From Byssothecium circinans (lineage: Eukaryota; Ascomycota; Dothideomycetes; Pleosporales; Massarinaceae): DNA of 64,000 nucleotides. The stretch is from assembly GCA_010015675.1 (NCBI GenBank), contig ML976992.1:431542-495541 (forward strand). Reading direction: 5' to 3'. The position numbers were made by a program, and so were the translations under genes. The notes beneath the pieces were generated by a model. It saw only the letters and a program-made list of their open reading frames with translations, did not search any database and was not told where the DNA came from. Every line of letters begins with the position of its first letter. Position 1 is the first letter of the stretch. This document shows positions 37,892-49,180 of this stretch, in pieces.

Positions 37892-38968
37892 ATGTTCTCT
37901 TCATCTGCTGTTCGCTCTCTGCGCACTGCAACAACCAGACTTTCACAGACAACAGCTCTACTACACCCACGAGCATCAATCAGAATGACGCACAACGACA
38001 CCAGGTACTCCCTAAACACAGGCGCAAAGATCCCCGCGCTGGGCTTCGGTACCTGGCAGGATAAGGACGCACAGGAACCAGGTCAGTAGCCAATCTCTCT
38101 CACCAGGACAAAGCTGACAGACCAGCCGTTACAATTGCTCTCAAGGCTGGCTACCGCCACATCGATACGGCCCGTATCTATAGCACAGAAAGCGCTGTGG
38201 GCAATGCCATCAAGAAGTCCGGCATTCCTCGCGATCAAATCTTCCTCACCACCAAGTTATGGAACAACGCGCATCACCCGGACGACGTTGAGAAAGCTCT
38301 CGATGCCTCGCTGAAGGACCTGCAGACCGACTATGTCGACCTCTACCTCATGCATTGGCCGTCGCCTTTCGCACGCAGCGACGAAATGTTCCCCAAGGAC
38401 AGCAAAGACCAAGACCGGCGATACCGACTACGTCGACACGTACAAGGCGATGGAGAAGTGCTACAAGTCAGGAAAGGCCAAGGCGATTGGCATCTCCAAC
38501 TTCAGCAGGGCTGAATTGGAGCGATTGTTGAAGGAGACGAGCATCGTGCCAGCCGCGCATCAGATGGAGCTTCATCCGTGGTTGCAGCAGAAGTCATGGA
38601 CCGAGTTCCACAAGCAGAAAGGCATCCACATCACACAGTATTCGCCGTTTGGCAACCAGAACGAAATCTATGACTCGGGCAAGAACATGGGCAAGTTGAT
38701 CGAAGACCCCGTGCTTGTTGAGATTGGAAAGAAGCATGGAAAGAGCGGTGCTCAGGTGGCGTTGGCTTGGGGTATCGCAAAAGGTCATTCGGTCATCCCG
38801 AAGTCGAAGACGGAACACCGCATCCAGCAGAATCTCGAGGGCGACTTCACTCTGTCGGCGGATGATGTTCAGAAGATCGATGGCATTGACAAGAAGCTCC
38901 GATTCAACGATTCGAGCGAGAGCTTCGGATGGAATTTCTTTGCAGACCTTGACGGAAAGCAGAAGTGA
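37892..38968 (+). CDS. Aldo/keto reductase (Gcy1/Ypr1-like) with an apparent one-base frameshift
   Basis: Exon one is 37892-38081; exon two starts at 38126 after a 44-nt intron. The catalytic tetrad is intact: D77, Y82, K107 and H140 (numbering from the first ATG), in contexts HIDTARIYSTE, TTKLW and LYLMHWP. After DSKD the correct frame moves by one: codons through AAA at 38404-38406 are in one frame, and TKTGDTDYVDTYKAMEK continues from 38408 in the next. One surplus base near 38407 (or two missing) explains it; no intron fits. Downstream the AKR fold is complete (GISNFS, MELHPWLQQ, YSPFG, VIPKSKTEHR). The leader before the second ATG (37985) is Arg/Ser-rich and resembles a mitochondrial presequence. 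NADPH-dependent carbonyl reduction is the family activity. Confidence 0.82.
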
Positions 38969-39596
38969 GGACTATAGGGATAGAGAGTTGGTTAGATAAT
39001 AGAGAGTGTATAACTACTGTACATTAGTTGTCCCGTACGAGAGCACTGATAGATAGAAATGATCTTAGAACCTCCTCCTAGCGAATGGAAAGTGCCAATA
39101 CTCTCGCCTCTAATGCAATGACTGCGAATAAGACTTGTTTATTGATGGCCCGTGAATGATGGCTCTCGCATAGCAGAGAAAGTAGGGTGTAGCTTGGAAT
39201 GATGTGAGGCAGTGAATATTGAAAGCATAAAGACTCATTCTTGAACCTCACTTCATCAACTTATGCGGTGTTCACTCCTCACTGACCGGTGGTTTGAACC
39301 AAGCGGCCAGGCGCAAAGGCAAAGGCAAAAATGTTCACTACCAAACCACCTGCACCCCCAAAGTCCCTCCAAAGCCCATCCGCCCTTGCCCATCATCCCA
39401 CATTCAACAGACATTACTTAAAGCAAAAAACAAAACAGACAAACAGCAAAGGTATCTCGCCCGACCGGTCCCCCAAGAATATATCATCCACGTCGCGTCG
39501 TTAAAAGAAGAAACGTTGCGAAGCCGAATGCGCCAACCAACCACCACCAACCAAACTCCACCAACCTTTCCTCACCTACTCCTCAAAGCTGCGCGC
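38969..39596. other. Intergenic between convergent AKR and GPI-protein genes
   Basis: 628 bp of 3' sequence for both genes. The plus-strand ORF that starts at 39294 is mostly a shadow of the minus-strand GPI-protein exon. No gene seen. Confidence 0.45.
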
Positions 39597-40220
39597 CTAC
39601 AAAAGGAACAAGCCAAGCACACCAAAAGCGCCAACAATGCTGGAACCAAAGGCAGCGGTAGGGTATGCGGCACCGTTGGAAGGAGGGGGCGTAGACGAAG
39701 AGCCAGATACACGGCTAGTAGAAGACAGCGTAGGGGTGTTGATCGAAGTAACGGTAGTCGAGTTGAGGCCAGAGGAAGACAGAGCGCCAGTGGAAGCAGT
39801 GACGGGCGCCGACGTTGTCGCGACCGAAGATGCAGCCGAAGAAGCCGTGGTAGCAACGGGCGCGGCGACAGGGTAGATCTTGGTCAAGAGCGACTTGACA
39901 TCAGACGGGAGGGGTTTGTACCAGTCTGGAGTCTGGCTGGCGGAGATTGACTTTACGATATCAGAGATGAAGGCGGGCTGGTTGGTAGCAGCGGCCGCGA
40001 GGACGGAGGTTGGGAGCGCCGTGATGAGCACGTTAAGGACGCTAGCTTTTACTCTGTTACGATTGTTAGCATGTGTGATTCTTGTGTTGCGCTTCTTTGC
40101 GCATTCGGTGCTGTGTTGCTTGCGATGGAAGGCGAGTACTCACGATTCGGGAACAACCTCGCTCGACTGCGCCGACGCAGCAGCGGCCAAAGTGGCCAGA
40201 ACGAAAACCTTGAGCTGCAT
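39597..40220 (-). CDS. GPI-anchored Ser/Thr-rich cell-surface protein
   Basis: Exons are 40220-40144 and 40053-39597, 177 aa. The first exon supplies a clear signal peptide (MQLKVFVLATLAAAASAQ). Splicing (GTGAGT; branch CTAAC; phase 2) joins VVPES to VKASVLNVLITALPTSVLAAAATNQPAF. A short globular stretch with DWYKPLPSDVKSLLTKIYP is followed by about 75 residues of Ser/Thr/Ala and a hydrophobic C-terminus (SIVGAFGVLGLFLL) after small residues, which is the pattern for GPI attachment. This arrangement recurs in small filamentous-ascomycete proteins annotated as GPI-anchored serine-rich. A cell-wall or surface location is expected; no enzymatic role is known. Confidence 0.85.
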
Positions 40221-42017
40221 TTCGTTTCCTTGGATGTCGAATAGGTTTAAAGGTGATCAAAAGGAAATGTAAAAGAGTGGAGTGACAGCAACGAGCGTTG
40301 TCAAGCGTGGAGTAGCGAGCGATGATTAGAACTAGAGGGGAGAGGAAACGAGTAAGTAAATCCTTTCGCAATGTGGAGAGCAACAGGAGGGGATCCCGGG
40401 GCTTTTGAAACGTAAAATCTCACGATGCAAATGCAGTGACCCCCAGGCGCTGCAAGACCCGGCGGCTAACGACTTTCACCCGTTAAAATTAAGCCCAGCC
40501 TTGCGCGAGAGCAGACGACAAATGAGGTGCGGTTGACTGGCGAAGGATCAGCTAGCACGCGGGATCACCGTTGCCATTCCCTTATCCCTCTGGCTCCCAC
40601 AAGATTGGGTGGTTTTCGTCGACTGGTTGTAGAGGCGCACGACATCTCGACGTGCAGCTATCTTTGGAGCAAACACAGGAAGCACTCGCTAATGACGGAC
40701 CGACAAGGTGTGGGCTCGCGCGTATGGTCAAACACCTGGGCAACAATCAACTTCCTACAAATGCTCAAGTGAGCTTCAGTTACGCCCAGAAGGGGAACCA
40801 ACTGACCGCCGCTACGCCGTCGGTCATTAGAGTCGGAATCTAGAGAATGCTTGATGAGCTGACGAATCAGCGTGTGCGCTCGGCATCGAAGTCAGGGACT
40901 CATTTCCACTTTTTAAGCATCGGCCCCCTGACAAAATGCCGGATGACCTGCGCCACCGCAAGAGAGAAGCGGAAGCCTTGCGCTCGTGGGTTGCTGCGTT
41001 CAGCGCACAGCCTCGTCTTTTTCTGCGCTTGTCGTCGGTGTTGGTGTTGACGAGCGGGTACTAGAGTCTCGCGGCATCTGAGCAGTAGACTTTGAAAAGT
41101 GCGATATATAGCGTATATCGTGGATATGGACGGCGAGGTTGCGAGTCGAGGGTCGCTGTGATGGCTCAGATTGCCAATAAACGCAGAAGATCCAACAGCT
41201 CGCCAGCAATTCGTTGAATTGAGCATCGCAATTACACATCCCCATGTCGACGACAGTGGCAAATTGTTGTCGGAAAAGCGGCATCGTGATAGTCGACGGC
41301 ATTATTGGTGGTGATGCATCTTGACGCTACCATGGAACCTTACATAATCATTTGAACCTGCTCCCTAAAAGCATGACAGCGCACGCAACACCACGATACT
41401 GATATGTCGCACGGCTTCCACCCTAGCGATAACACGCCGACTCAGAAGAGCTGCGTACTGTGACGCCCTCCATTTTGCTCAGCTCCTTCGTTTACTGCAG
41501 GTGAAGCTGTCCCGGCCGCCGTAAGAGCCTGCTTTTCAAAGCACTTAAGCTGTACGGCACACCCAAAATACCTTCTCGTGAATATATACGCTCTTCATAA
41601 AGGAACCAAAGAGTCTAGTAGTAGACTTGAGCACTCATCCGATAAAGCTTTGCACCTTTCAAGAAGTTGCTGACATTTTCATCCAGATTGATAAACCGTT
41701 ACAAACCCTGTCAAAGGATACATACACACTTCGACCCCGTACCATTTCGAAGCATAGACAGACAAGCCATACTAGTAACTTTTATTGGAGACAGACCTAC
41801 CACCATTCACGACACATTCCCCGAGGGAAGATGACGAACATGAGAATACAATTTTCCTATCGATATCGTTTATTCCATCACCAATAACTATATTGCCTAT
41901 TTTCGGCCAGTCAAACCTCAGAAAGTACGAGTTGGCTCTGAAGGATATGAACGATCGCTTGAAACTTTGTCCTGTGACGGGGTCTTCCATTTCCTTCCGC
42001 TCAGCTCAATCCTGACC
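40221..42017. other. Intergenic, 1.8 kb
   Basis: No supported gene. It lies upstream of both the GPI-protein gene (-) and the SRPK-like kinase (+). Small ORFs at 40527-41302 and 41627-41990 have no recognisable features. Confidence 0.45.
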
Positions 42018-43541
42018 ATGTTCCGGTCAAAAATCGCACCAGCGTTTGGTTACTCGGAATGCTATTATAAAATCGTTGCTAATGCCGGAGTTCCCCAGCT
42101 GGCAAGCTTCAAATTTAGACCTCCTTGTGTCTATGCAGCCTCACGACGTGTGGCCAGCATTGGTTGTTCTCGTCCACGTTTTTCGACGATGTCACTCAAT
42201 CCATCAATCGAGTATCATTGGATAGACGGAGTGGAGCATCTGGAGTTGTATGAGCCCGGCGGATACCACCCTGTAATAATCGATGATTTACTGCACAACC
42301 GCTATCGAATAGTGGATAAACTGGGATTTGGTGGTTACTCAACTATCTAGCTTGCCCGAGACGAGACAGTCGAACGCTATGTCGCCATCAAAGTTGGGAT
42401 ATCCAGCCGGTCACTTCCTCGACGAGAACCCGAAATCCTGCGGGCACTAAATAGCTCAAAGTTAAGCCCACAGGCTCCTCGCGCTACTCCCGATACGAAT
42501 ACATGCGCGGCGCCGAGTATGCTCGATGTTTTCGACATCTGCGGACCTAATGGAACCCACACATGCTACACGCTGACTCCCGCCCAAGGGAGTCTCAGAG
42601 AAGCATCATTTAGTCGTCTCTTTCCCATTCAAGTTGCCCGCGCTTTGGCTGCAAAACTGGTGACTGCGGTCGCATTCGTCCACTCATGTGGTTTCGTTCA
42701 TGGAGGTATGTTTCACTGCATCCCCAACCAATTACCATAACCAAAGCTAACAACGAATCCAGATCTCCATCTTCGAAACGTATTGGTTAGACTCCCATCG
42801 ACATTTGACGAACTTTCAGTCCAAGACTTCAGGAAGAAATTCGGCGAGCCCGAGACGGTGCCCATTGCCCGGGTCGATGGAAAACCTCTCACCCCCAACG
42901 TCCCGGTCCAAGCCGTAATACCTCTCTATCTCGGGAAAAAAGCTCAAGAATTCACCCTGGCCGATGCCCACGGCCTAATTCTCAGCGACTTTGGCGAGGC
43001 ATTCTCTCCAGCTACGGAGCAGCGCCTTGGCAGAGACTGCAATATTCCTCTGGCCAAGAGAGCCCCTGAGGCCCTCTTCGAGCCAAATGAACCGGTGTCT
43101 TACCCATCGGATATATGGAGTCTTGGAACTGCCATCTGGGAAATACTGGGAATGAAATTCATCTTCACCGAGGCAGAAACGCAGGACGAAATCGTGGCTC
43201 AACAAATTGATGTCTTGGGCTCTCATAGTAACTTCCCTGAGAGCTGGAGGAAACAATGGGAACGACCGGGCGAGGAAGAGGGGTACGCAGACGATATGAT
43301 GCCTCGACGGCCAACTGGTGATCGGGAAACGTGGCCCAGGCTCGAGAACGCCTTTGAGGAATTTGTGCGGAAGTACAGAAGGAAACGAGAGGCGGCTGGA
43401 ACTTTTGAGGAGGAAGAGACACGGGCTATTCTTGAACTGATGCGTGGTATGCTCAGGTTCCGGCCCGAGGAACGTCTGACTGTAGACGAGGTACTTGGGT
43501 CCGAATGGATGGTCAATTGGGCGTTGCCTCAGCTAGAGTAA
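42018..43541 (+). pseudogene. SRPK-like protein kinase interrupted by one in-frame TAG
   Basis: Exons are 42018-42705 and 42763-43541, 488 codons before the terminal stop. The N-terminus has the fungal SRPK-type opening (SIEYHWIDGVEHLELYEPGGYHPV). The Gly-rich loop KLGFGGYSTI is followed immediately by TAG (42348-42350, codon 111), where SRPK-type kinases have Trp (STVWLARD); the frame resumes at once with LARDETVERYVAIKV. Downstream all is open for 377 codons: LVTAVAFVHSCGFVHG joins DLHLRNVL across a 57-nt intron to form the catalytic loop, then LSDFGEAF, RAPEALF, SDIWSLGTAIWE and a normal C-lobe ending FRPEERLTVDEVL. Without bypass the product stops inside the ATP-binding lobe. Pseudogene, error, RIP-type mutation or RNA editing are open explanations. 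The start choice is uncertain (Met at 42189 is an alternative). Confidence 0.78.
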
Positions 43542-44364
43542 AGCTGGACACTTGAATAGAAAATGGAGGACTTTTGCTCAAGGCAGAACTTCGCCGTAGC
43601 ACTGCACAATGGCGAGGCTGAGGAGCCAACGAGTCGTGATCTGCCATTTCTGAGGCTTCACCCGCTGCAAGCAACTCTACTTATACTTTAAGGACTACAT
43701 TAGCAAATTGCTAGCAAAAATGGTTATATGGAGGTCTGAACATGGTTCGACGCAACCAGACCACTATCAAAGACAAAGTGATCCCCCGACGAAGGGGCAT
43801 ATTACGAGTTTGGTGTCGGAGCACAACAACATTGAAGGTATTAGGTGATACTGGGCTGAAGATGGCACATGTATTGTGGAAGGTTTTGTGAAGGCTTGAG
43901 AAACAACATGATAGTAGCGACGTGAACGAATAGAAGGGGTGTGGTTGGGTCGATGGGCAAGTTGTGTCGAGAGAGCTTTGAAAGTCAGCGGGACAGGTGA
44001 ACAAGCATGGACTATGTTCAATGTGCCCATGCGATGCGGTATCATGTGCTGCAACAAAGGTCTATGACGACATCACCTGGACATGCCTGAGGGGTATGGT
44101 GTGAATGCTTTTTATTCCGTTGTACTCCAAGAAGGACACTATGCATCCTCCGTCCGAAAAGAAATGGTATATTAACAAAGAATTAAAATCCGGTAGCCTT
44201 CTATCATTTGAAACCCCGTTGTGTGAAAAAACTGTGTAGTCCTCCGTCTTGTGCATCCATTTCACCCATGCAATATCTGCAAAAGAGCGTGGCACGACAC
44301 TGTCAATGCTGTGTCCTTTCCTCCCCATATGCAATTCGACCCGTTCGCACATCCTGCATCCGTC
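43542..44364. other. Intergenic, 0.8 kb
   Basis: Convergent 3' space between the kinase-like gene (+) and the Ser/Thr-rich gene (-). Small minus-strand ORFs here have no recognisable features. Confidence 0.45.
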
Positions 44365-44808
44365 TTATAGCCAGCCCAGCATGGCGCAGAAGACGAGTCC
44401 CAACGCACCAACGCTCCCGAACTCAAGGCCGGTCGCCACTCTCACACCAGAGTTGTTTGTCGGCAGCGGCGTGCTTCCCGAGATAGTCGCATTGGTTCCG
44501 TTGCTGGGCCGCGCAGTCGGGGTAGAGCTGGCGTATGTGCATCCGCTGAAGTTCTCGAAGAGGCTGGCCCTGGCGGAGTTGCTGGGGTTGCAGTCCCAGC
44601 CGTAGTTGACAGTAGATGTGGTAGCCGTGGAGTTGAAGGTGCCGTTGGCAGAGATGGAGGAGATGGACGAGTACGACGTAACCGAGGCGAGCGGCGAGCT
44701 GGGTGAGCCGCTGGTGAGACGAGTCGAGGAAGATGAACTAGAGACGGGAAATGGGCGGTTCTGGGTCGTGAGCGTCGCAGGCGCTGGGGTGGGCGATACT
44801 TGGGCCAT
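44365..44808 (-). CDS. Ser/Thr-rich protein with hydrophobic C-terminus (GPI-like)
   Basis: 147 aa in a single open frame from the only ATG (44808); the longer frame upstream begins at a TTG. The first 75 residues are Ser/Thr/Pro-rich. A central segment with two Cys (YGWDCNPSNSA ... FSGCTYAS) and several N-x-S/T sites follows. The protein ends in a hydrophobic stretch (FGSVGALGLVFCAMLGWL) like a GPI signal. It lacks a signal peptide, and I found no upstream exon that supplies one: there is no other minus-strand ATG until about 45.2 kb. So it is either a tail-anchored protein or an incompletely resolved gene. Function unknown. Confidence 0.55.
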   Translation of the reverse strand: MAQVSPTPAPATLTTQNRPFPVSSSSSSTRLTSGSPSSPLASVTSYSSISSISANGTFNSTATTSTVNYGWDCNPSNSARASLFENFSGCTYASSTPTARPSNGTNATISGSTPLPTNNSGVRVATGLEFGSVGALGLVFCAMLGWL

Positions 44809-45793
44809 TGCGATTGTTTGTGTGGGATTTATTGTGGTGGAAGTGGTGAGATGAGAGGTTGGGAGGTGCGCTGGCGATGGTGATGGCGATCGGGTGTACA
44901 AGGCAGGAAACCGGACTTGGGTCGTGTTTGTTTACTCGAGGGAGCGCAGTGTGGCAAGAAAAGTGGCAGTGAGGAGCGAGTGTTACGTGCAGCGTATCGC
45001 ACTTTTAATTACTTTGTTGCCGACGGAGATATCAGGATGAAGGTGAAGAAGGGAGAGAAAGGGAAAGCACTTTCACGATACGAAGGCGGAAGAGGCAAGG
45101 GAGAGGAGAGAAGCGCAGCAGGATGACAAGGCTGAGGGCTTGGCGGCGACCGCTAGGCAGAATCTGGTTAAATCTAGAGGGTGGCGTGCGCCACGGGCCG
45201 AGTAGTGAGCAGAGCTGAGTACTAAAACATGGCCCCCAGTCGGTTCGTTCCTCTTTCTCATCGCCCGACAATACAGTAAGACGCTCGCACGAAGATTGCA
45301 CGACAATTGTATTTAGGGAAAGGCATGACATGCAAAGATGTGTTTCACTTAGAAGGTCGATACGGGAGGGCAGGCGACGCTGAGGAGAGAACGCGAGGCA
45401 GCTCCCCCCTCGAGGTGGGCTGACAAGGCGCTTGTACGTAAGCAGGCAGTGGCGTTTCTGTACACGAGCACTGTTCCGGAGCAGTGCGTTATCATTTCAT
45501 GCCTCATAAACTCGTGTAGTCTCCGGGTATCCATCTATGCAAGACTATTCAGTCCAGCCTGCCATATCAATACAATTGCAAACCCAATTCTACCCAAAGC
45601 CCTGCCACAATATCCAACAGAGAGTCTAGAAACCCAAACATGTGAGGTAAAAGAAGCAAAGGGTTAGCAAAGGTTAACGGCGGCCGAGCTGAAGTGGCTG
45701 ATCCGATTTATCGCACAGGACTGTATAACTAGCCTTTCGATAGCCTCAAAGTCGACAAGGATGCCAGGCTGCTAATCGTCTCCCGTGACATTG
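44809..45793. other. Intergenic, 1 kb
   Basis: Upstream of the Ser/Thr-rich gene and 3' of the F-box gene (both minus strand). No supported gene. Confidence 0.4.
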
Positions 45794-46649
45794 TCATCGT
45801 CCCTGAGACCTTGGAGACAATTTCAGCTGCGCGGGCAACCTCTTCGATCGTCGAGGTGATTGCTTGCCGATTTGGCGATGTATGCCAGCTTGAAGGCATA
45901 TGTCGCAAGGCCTTGCCTTCTCTCCTGGTAACCGTGAGTGGTGGAAAGATCTTGTACCGTAGAGCTTCAGTGCCAGTGCTTCGACGTCGATACGAAGGAT
46001 CCATTCGTAATTGGGCGAGCCACGAATTTTGTTAACGGAGAGAAGTGAAGGATCGTCCAGATGATATATTTGTTGAAGCTCTTCAAAAGTCTATTCAGTC
46101 GGTCAGTGGTCAAATCCACGACAAATTGGTTGGTAAGACAACACTTACAAATACCTGAGCGAAGAAGCAATCTTCACATGCGAGCAACAGCCGTGTCACA
46201 GTTTTGTAAGGGTAGTCGCGAATTGCTGCCGCACAGAAGACACAAGGCCGAGGAGCTGTTTGAAGCCACAACCGACGATAGACAATCTGGTTCATGTCCG
46301 GATACACACATGCATGACCGTAGGCGTCAAGGTGTGCGAATGGAAGATTGAATCTGTTGGTTGCTTTCACCAGATGGGCGCAGTAGCTCTCGACCAGTTC
46401 GTGACATCTCTTAGAGGTAGCGGCCAAGGCGTTGAATGGATGCCTGAATTCAGCCCAGCAGAATAGATCCTCATATGCCCGCCCAGTATCACTAGGCCTG
46501 GTAACGCTGAGAAGATCCCTGATAGCTCCTTGGTCTTCTTTCGGCACGTCGTGGTTGCTTTGGTCTTCTGTAAGGCCTGGAAGTGAGGACCTTGGATGGA
46601 TCAGGTATGATAAGATATGATTGACAACCTCGACTGGTAAGGTTTCCAT
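45794..46649 (-). CDS. F-box protein with Cys-pair motif
   Basis: Exons are 46649-46149 and 46090-45794, 265 aa. It opens directly with an F-box (METLPVEVVNHILSYLI), so it probably acts as a substrate adaptor of an SCF ubiquitin ligase. Residues about 60-165 resemble a recurring fungal arrangement: WAEFRHPFNALAATSKRCHELVE, then a CVFC ... CEDC pair of Cys motifs that could bind zinc, then CFFAQVF. Splicing (GTAAGT, between codons) joins this to TFEELQQIYHLDD, and the C-terminus holds a CDIC-like pair (RPCDICLQAG). The frame extends upstream of the Met, but only through a TTG; the Met at 46649 is the first ATG. Target unknown. Confidence 0.82.
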
Positions 46650-47263
46650 GCTACTCTGCGTGTCTGGAAGTGGAGTTTGATGCCTTGGATTCTTCCTCCT
46701 CTTCCGTGAGGGTGCCAAGCCCGATAGTGGAGCGATGCCCGTGGACAGAACCGAAATACGCAAATTAAGACGACAGAAGAACGAATGACTCTAAGGACCG
46801 AACGGTACATCACGCCATATATACAACCAGTAGGCACGGGAGAACCAGCGCAGCGGTGTATGCTAGAATCGAATGTGCCTATAGAAATACACCGAATAGA
46901 CAGCCAGTTCTTATGGTTGTACCGAATGCAGCTCCATCGGCATGCCGAAAGCTGTTTACCCCTCCTAGAATTTTCTTTTATGACGGTTAAATATGCAGGC
47001 GCAATGCAAGGCGCAAGGCATCGGAAGATCTCGCAGCATACAGAGTTCGATCGATTGGCGTCGACAAGTCACCACGACGAGGGATTGATAGATCACTCCA
47101 ATGTGAGCGATTGGAAGTGAAGGCTAAATCCGCCCATTTTACCCAAAGACCGCTAGCGCCACGGCCAACTGCTACACGTCCGCAGTCTCACCATCCCGCA
47201 TACACGCACTAATACTGTCCTTATATTTCGTTCTCGACAGGTACGCGCAGCTGGACGCTTGCC
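46650..47263. promoter_or_regulatory. Divergent upstream region, F-box / Sir2-family gene
   Basis: 614 bp separating divergent starts. A plus-strand ORF at 46785-47120 has no family resemblance. Presumed promoters. Confidence 0.4.
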
Positions 47264-48849
47264 ATGTCTGCTTCAACTGTTACCGGCTCCGTTCTGGTAC
47301 AGGACCCGGTCTCTGTGCCCGGCATCGACATGATGGCCGAAGCGGAGAGCGCCAAACCGAACCCGAACGCGAGCGCATCTGCGCAGGACGATGATAGTGA
47401 AGATGACGCGTGGGAGAATGAGTCGCTCCTGGAAGACCTTCTGGCCCAGTCTGAAGAGACTTTCGAGTACTCGGCCAATGGTGAGTTATGACCCTTGGTT
47501 TGCTCCCCCAAACCTCGAACGAGTGGCAACTGATTGATGCGAGCAGATGACTGCGTCACCCCAGCACAAGCACTCCGGATCCGCCAACGCCTGCGCGAAG
47601 AAGGCGCGGATAAGTTTGTCCTCGAGTACATCACATCGGGCCGGTATACGGCACGCAAGCTATGCACCGCCTTTGGAATCACCCTTCCAGGCCATGCAGC
47701 GGACGTGCCAGACGAGTCGTTCTACCGCATTCTTGGCCTTGCGATCAATCGCGAGCTGAACAAGCGACAGCGACTGGACGAGTACAAAACAATCGACGAT
47801 GCGGTCAAGCTGCTGCGCGAGCGCAAGAACATCATGGTCATAACCGGTGCGGGCATCTCCACGAGTCTTGGAATACCCGATTTCCGTAGCAAGAACACGG
47901 GTTTCTATTCCAAGTTACTCGACATGGGCTACGACGAACCCGAGCAGGTATTCGACCTTCATGAGTTTGACCGAGACCCGTCCATCTTCTACAAACTCGC
48001 TGGGGAGATCATCCCTGATCTCACCAACTGGACCCCAACACACGAATTCATACGCTTGGTGCAGGACAAGGACAAGCTGCTCACGAATTACACGCAGAAC
48101 ATCGACAACGTGGAGTCGCATGCAGGCATAAAGAGAGAGAAGCTCATTCAGTGTCACGGCTCATGGGCTTGGGCGACGTGTAGGAAGTGCGGGCACAAGG
48201 TCCCCGGTGTGGACATATTTGACGCCGTGCGCGCGCACAAGCCTGCAGAATGCAAACAATGCATAGAGCTGATAGCAACCCAGAAGACAGGCATGAAGCG
48301 TAAGCGCAGCTCTAATGGGTCAAAAAGCAGTTCCAAGCAGCGACGCAGGGCTAGCGAGGAAGACTCCGATTCAGATGGTGCCTATGACATCCCACAGCCA
48401 GGCATCATGAAGCCTGACATCACCTTCTTCGGTGAGCAACTACCCGGAGGCTTCTTTGACCGCCTCAAAGAAGTGGACAGGGACAAGGTCGATCTTGTGA
48501 TTGTTATGGGCACGAGCATGAAGGTGGCACCGGTCTCTGAGATCCCAAACTACCTTCCTCCGGATGTGCCGCAGATCTACATCTCGCGAGACGTATGTTC
48601 AGCAGACCCTTTTATGAGTGCACACTGATGTCTTTATAGCCCATACATCACATCAACTTCGATATCAACCTGCTCGGAGACTGTGATACTGTGGTTGCCG
48701 AGCTCGCCCGCCGCGCTGGTTGGTGCCTCAACCACAAGATGCTTCCCAAAAACCAACAAGTCGATGTCAAGCTTGTTGATGAGATCAAACGCGAATACAC
48801 CCTCACAGTTCAAAGTCCTATGAAGGAGTCGATGTCACCTGTTCCTTGA
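47264..48849 (+). CDS. Sir2-family NAD-dependent protein deacetylase (sirtuin, Hst1/Sir2 class)
   Basis: Exons are 47264-47480, 47547-48592 and 48640-48849, 490 aa. An acidic N-terminus is followed by the Sir2 N-terminal helical module of class I fungal sirtuins ([21 protein letters not shown] ... [11 protein letters not shown]). The catalytic core is complete: GAGIS (173-177) with GIPDFRS, TQNIDN, catalytic H276 in [11 protein letters not shown], zinc ligands C284, C287, C308 and C311, [10 protein letters not shown], and [12 protein letters not shown] basic, Ser-rich insert ([18 protein letters not shown]) between the zinc module and the core suggests nuclear localisation. Expected to deacetylate histones (H4K16 or H3K-type sites) in silencing; the exact orthology to Sir2 or Hst1 is not decided by sequence alone. 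The last exon gives [15 protein letters not shown], typical of sirtuin ends. Confidence 0.94.
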
Positions 48850-49180
48850 TTGGATTCTGTTTCCTGATCCTATCTTCATATAGATGTCTATGGCGTTATC
48901 ATGGGGTGTGCTTACGGTTATTACAGAGCTCCGATGGGTTCCAAGGATAAGCCTTGAGACGGTACATATTTGCTTTTCATGGCGTTAGTACGGGAGCATG
49001 TATATGTGAAGGGCATCAAGGCGCATATTTCGAGCGATGATTGTTATGAGGGGTGCTACATACCAGCAAGGGCAGGGGGGTTCAAGAGGATGAATGGCTG
49101 CAGGGTTTTCGAATGTGTATACTGTTATGGTTCTATTCCCGAACAATGCACACATCACACAGCATTTAATATGCTTCTAC
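48850..49180. other. Intergenic between convergent genes
   Basis: 331 bp of 3' sequence for the sirtuin (+) and R3H (-) genes. Nothing else seen. Confidence 0.4.

Noticed and set aside
39294..39950. 218-codon plus-strand ORF, Arg/Gly/Ser-rich
   Set aside because: Mostly the complement of the Ser/Thr-rich GPI-protein exon; composition is what that complement gives.
42018..43541. UAG reassigned as a sense codon in this organism
   Set aside because: TAG is used as the genuine terminal stop in other intact genes here (fpg at 14783-14785, COT1, CHD1), so a genetic-code change is not supported.
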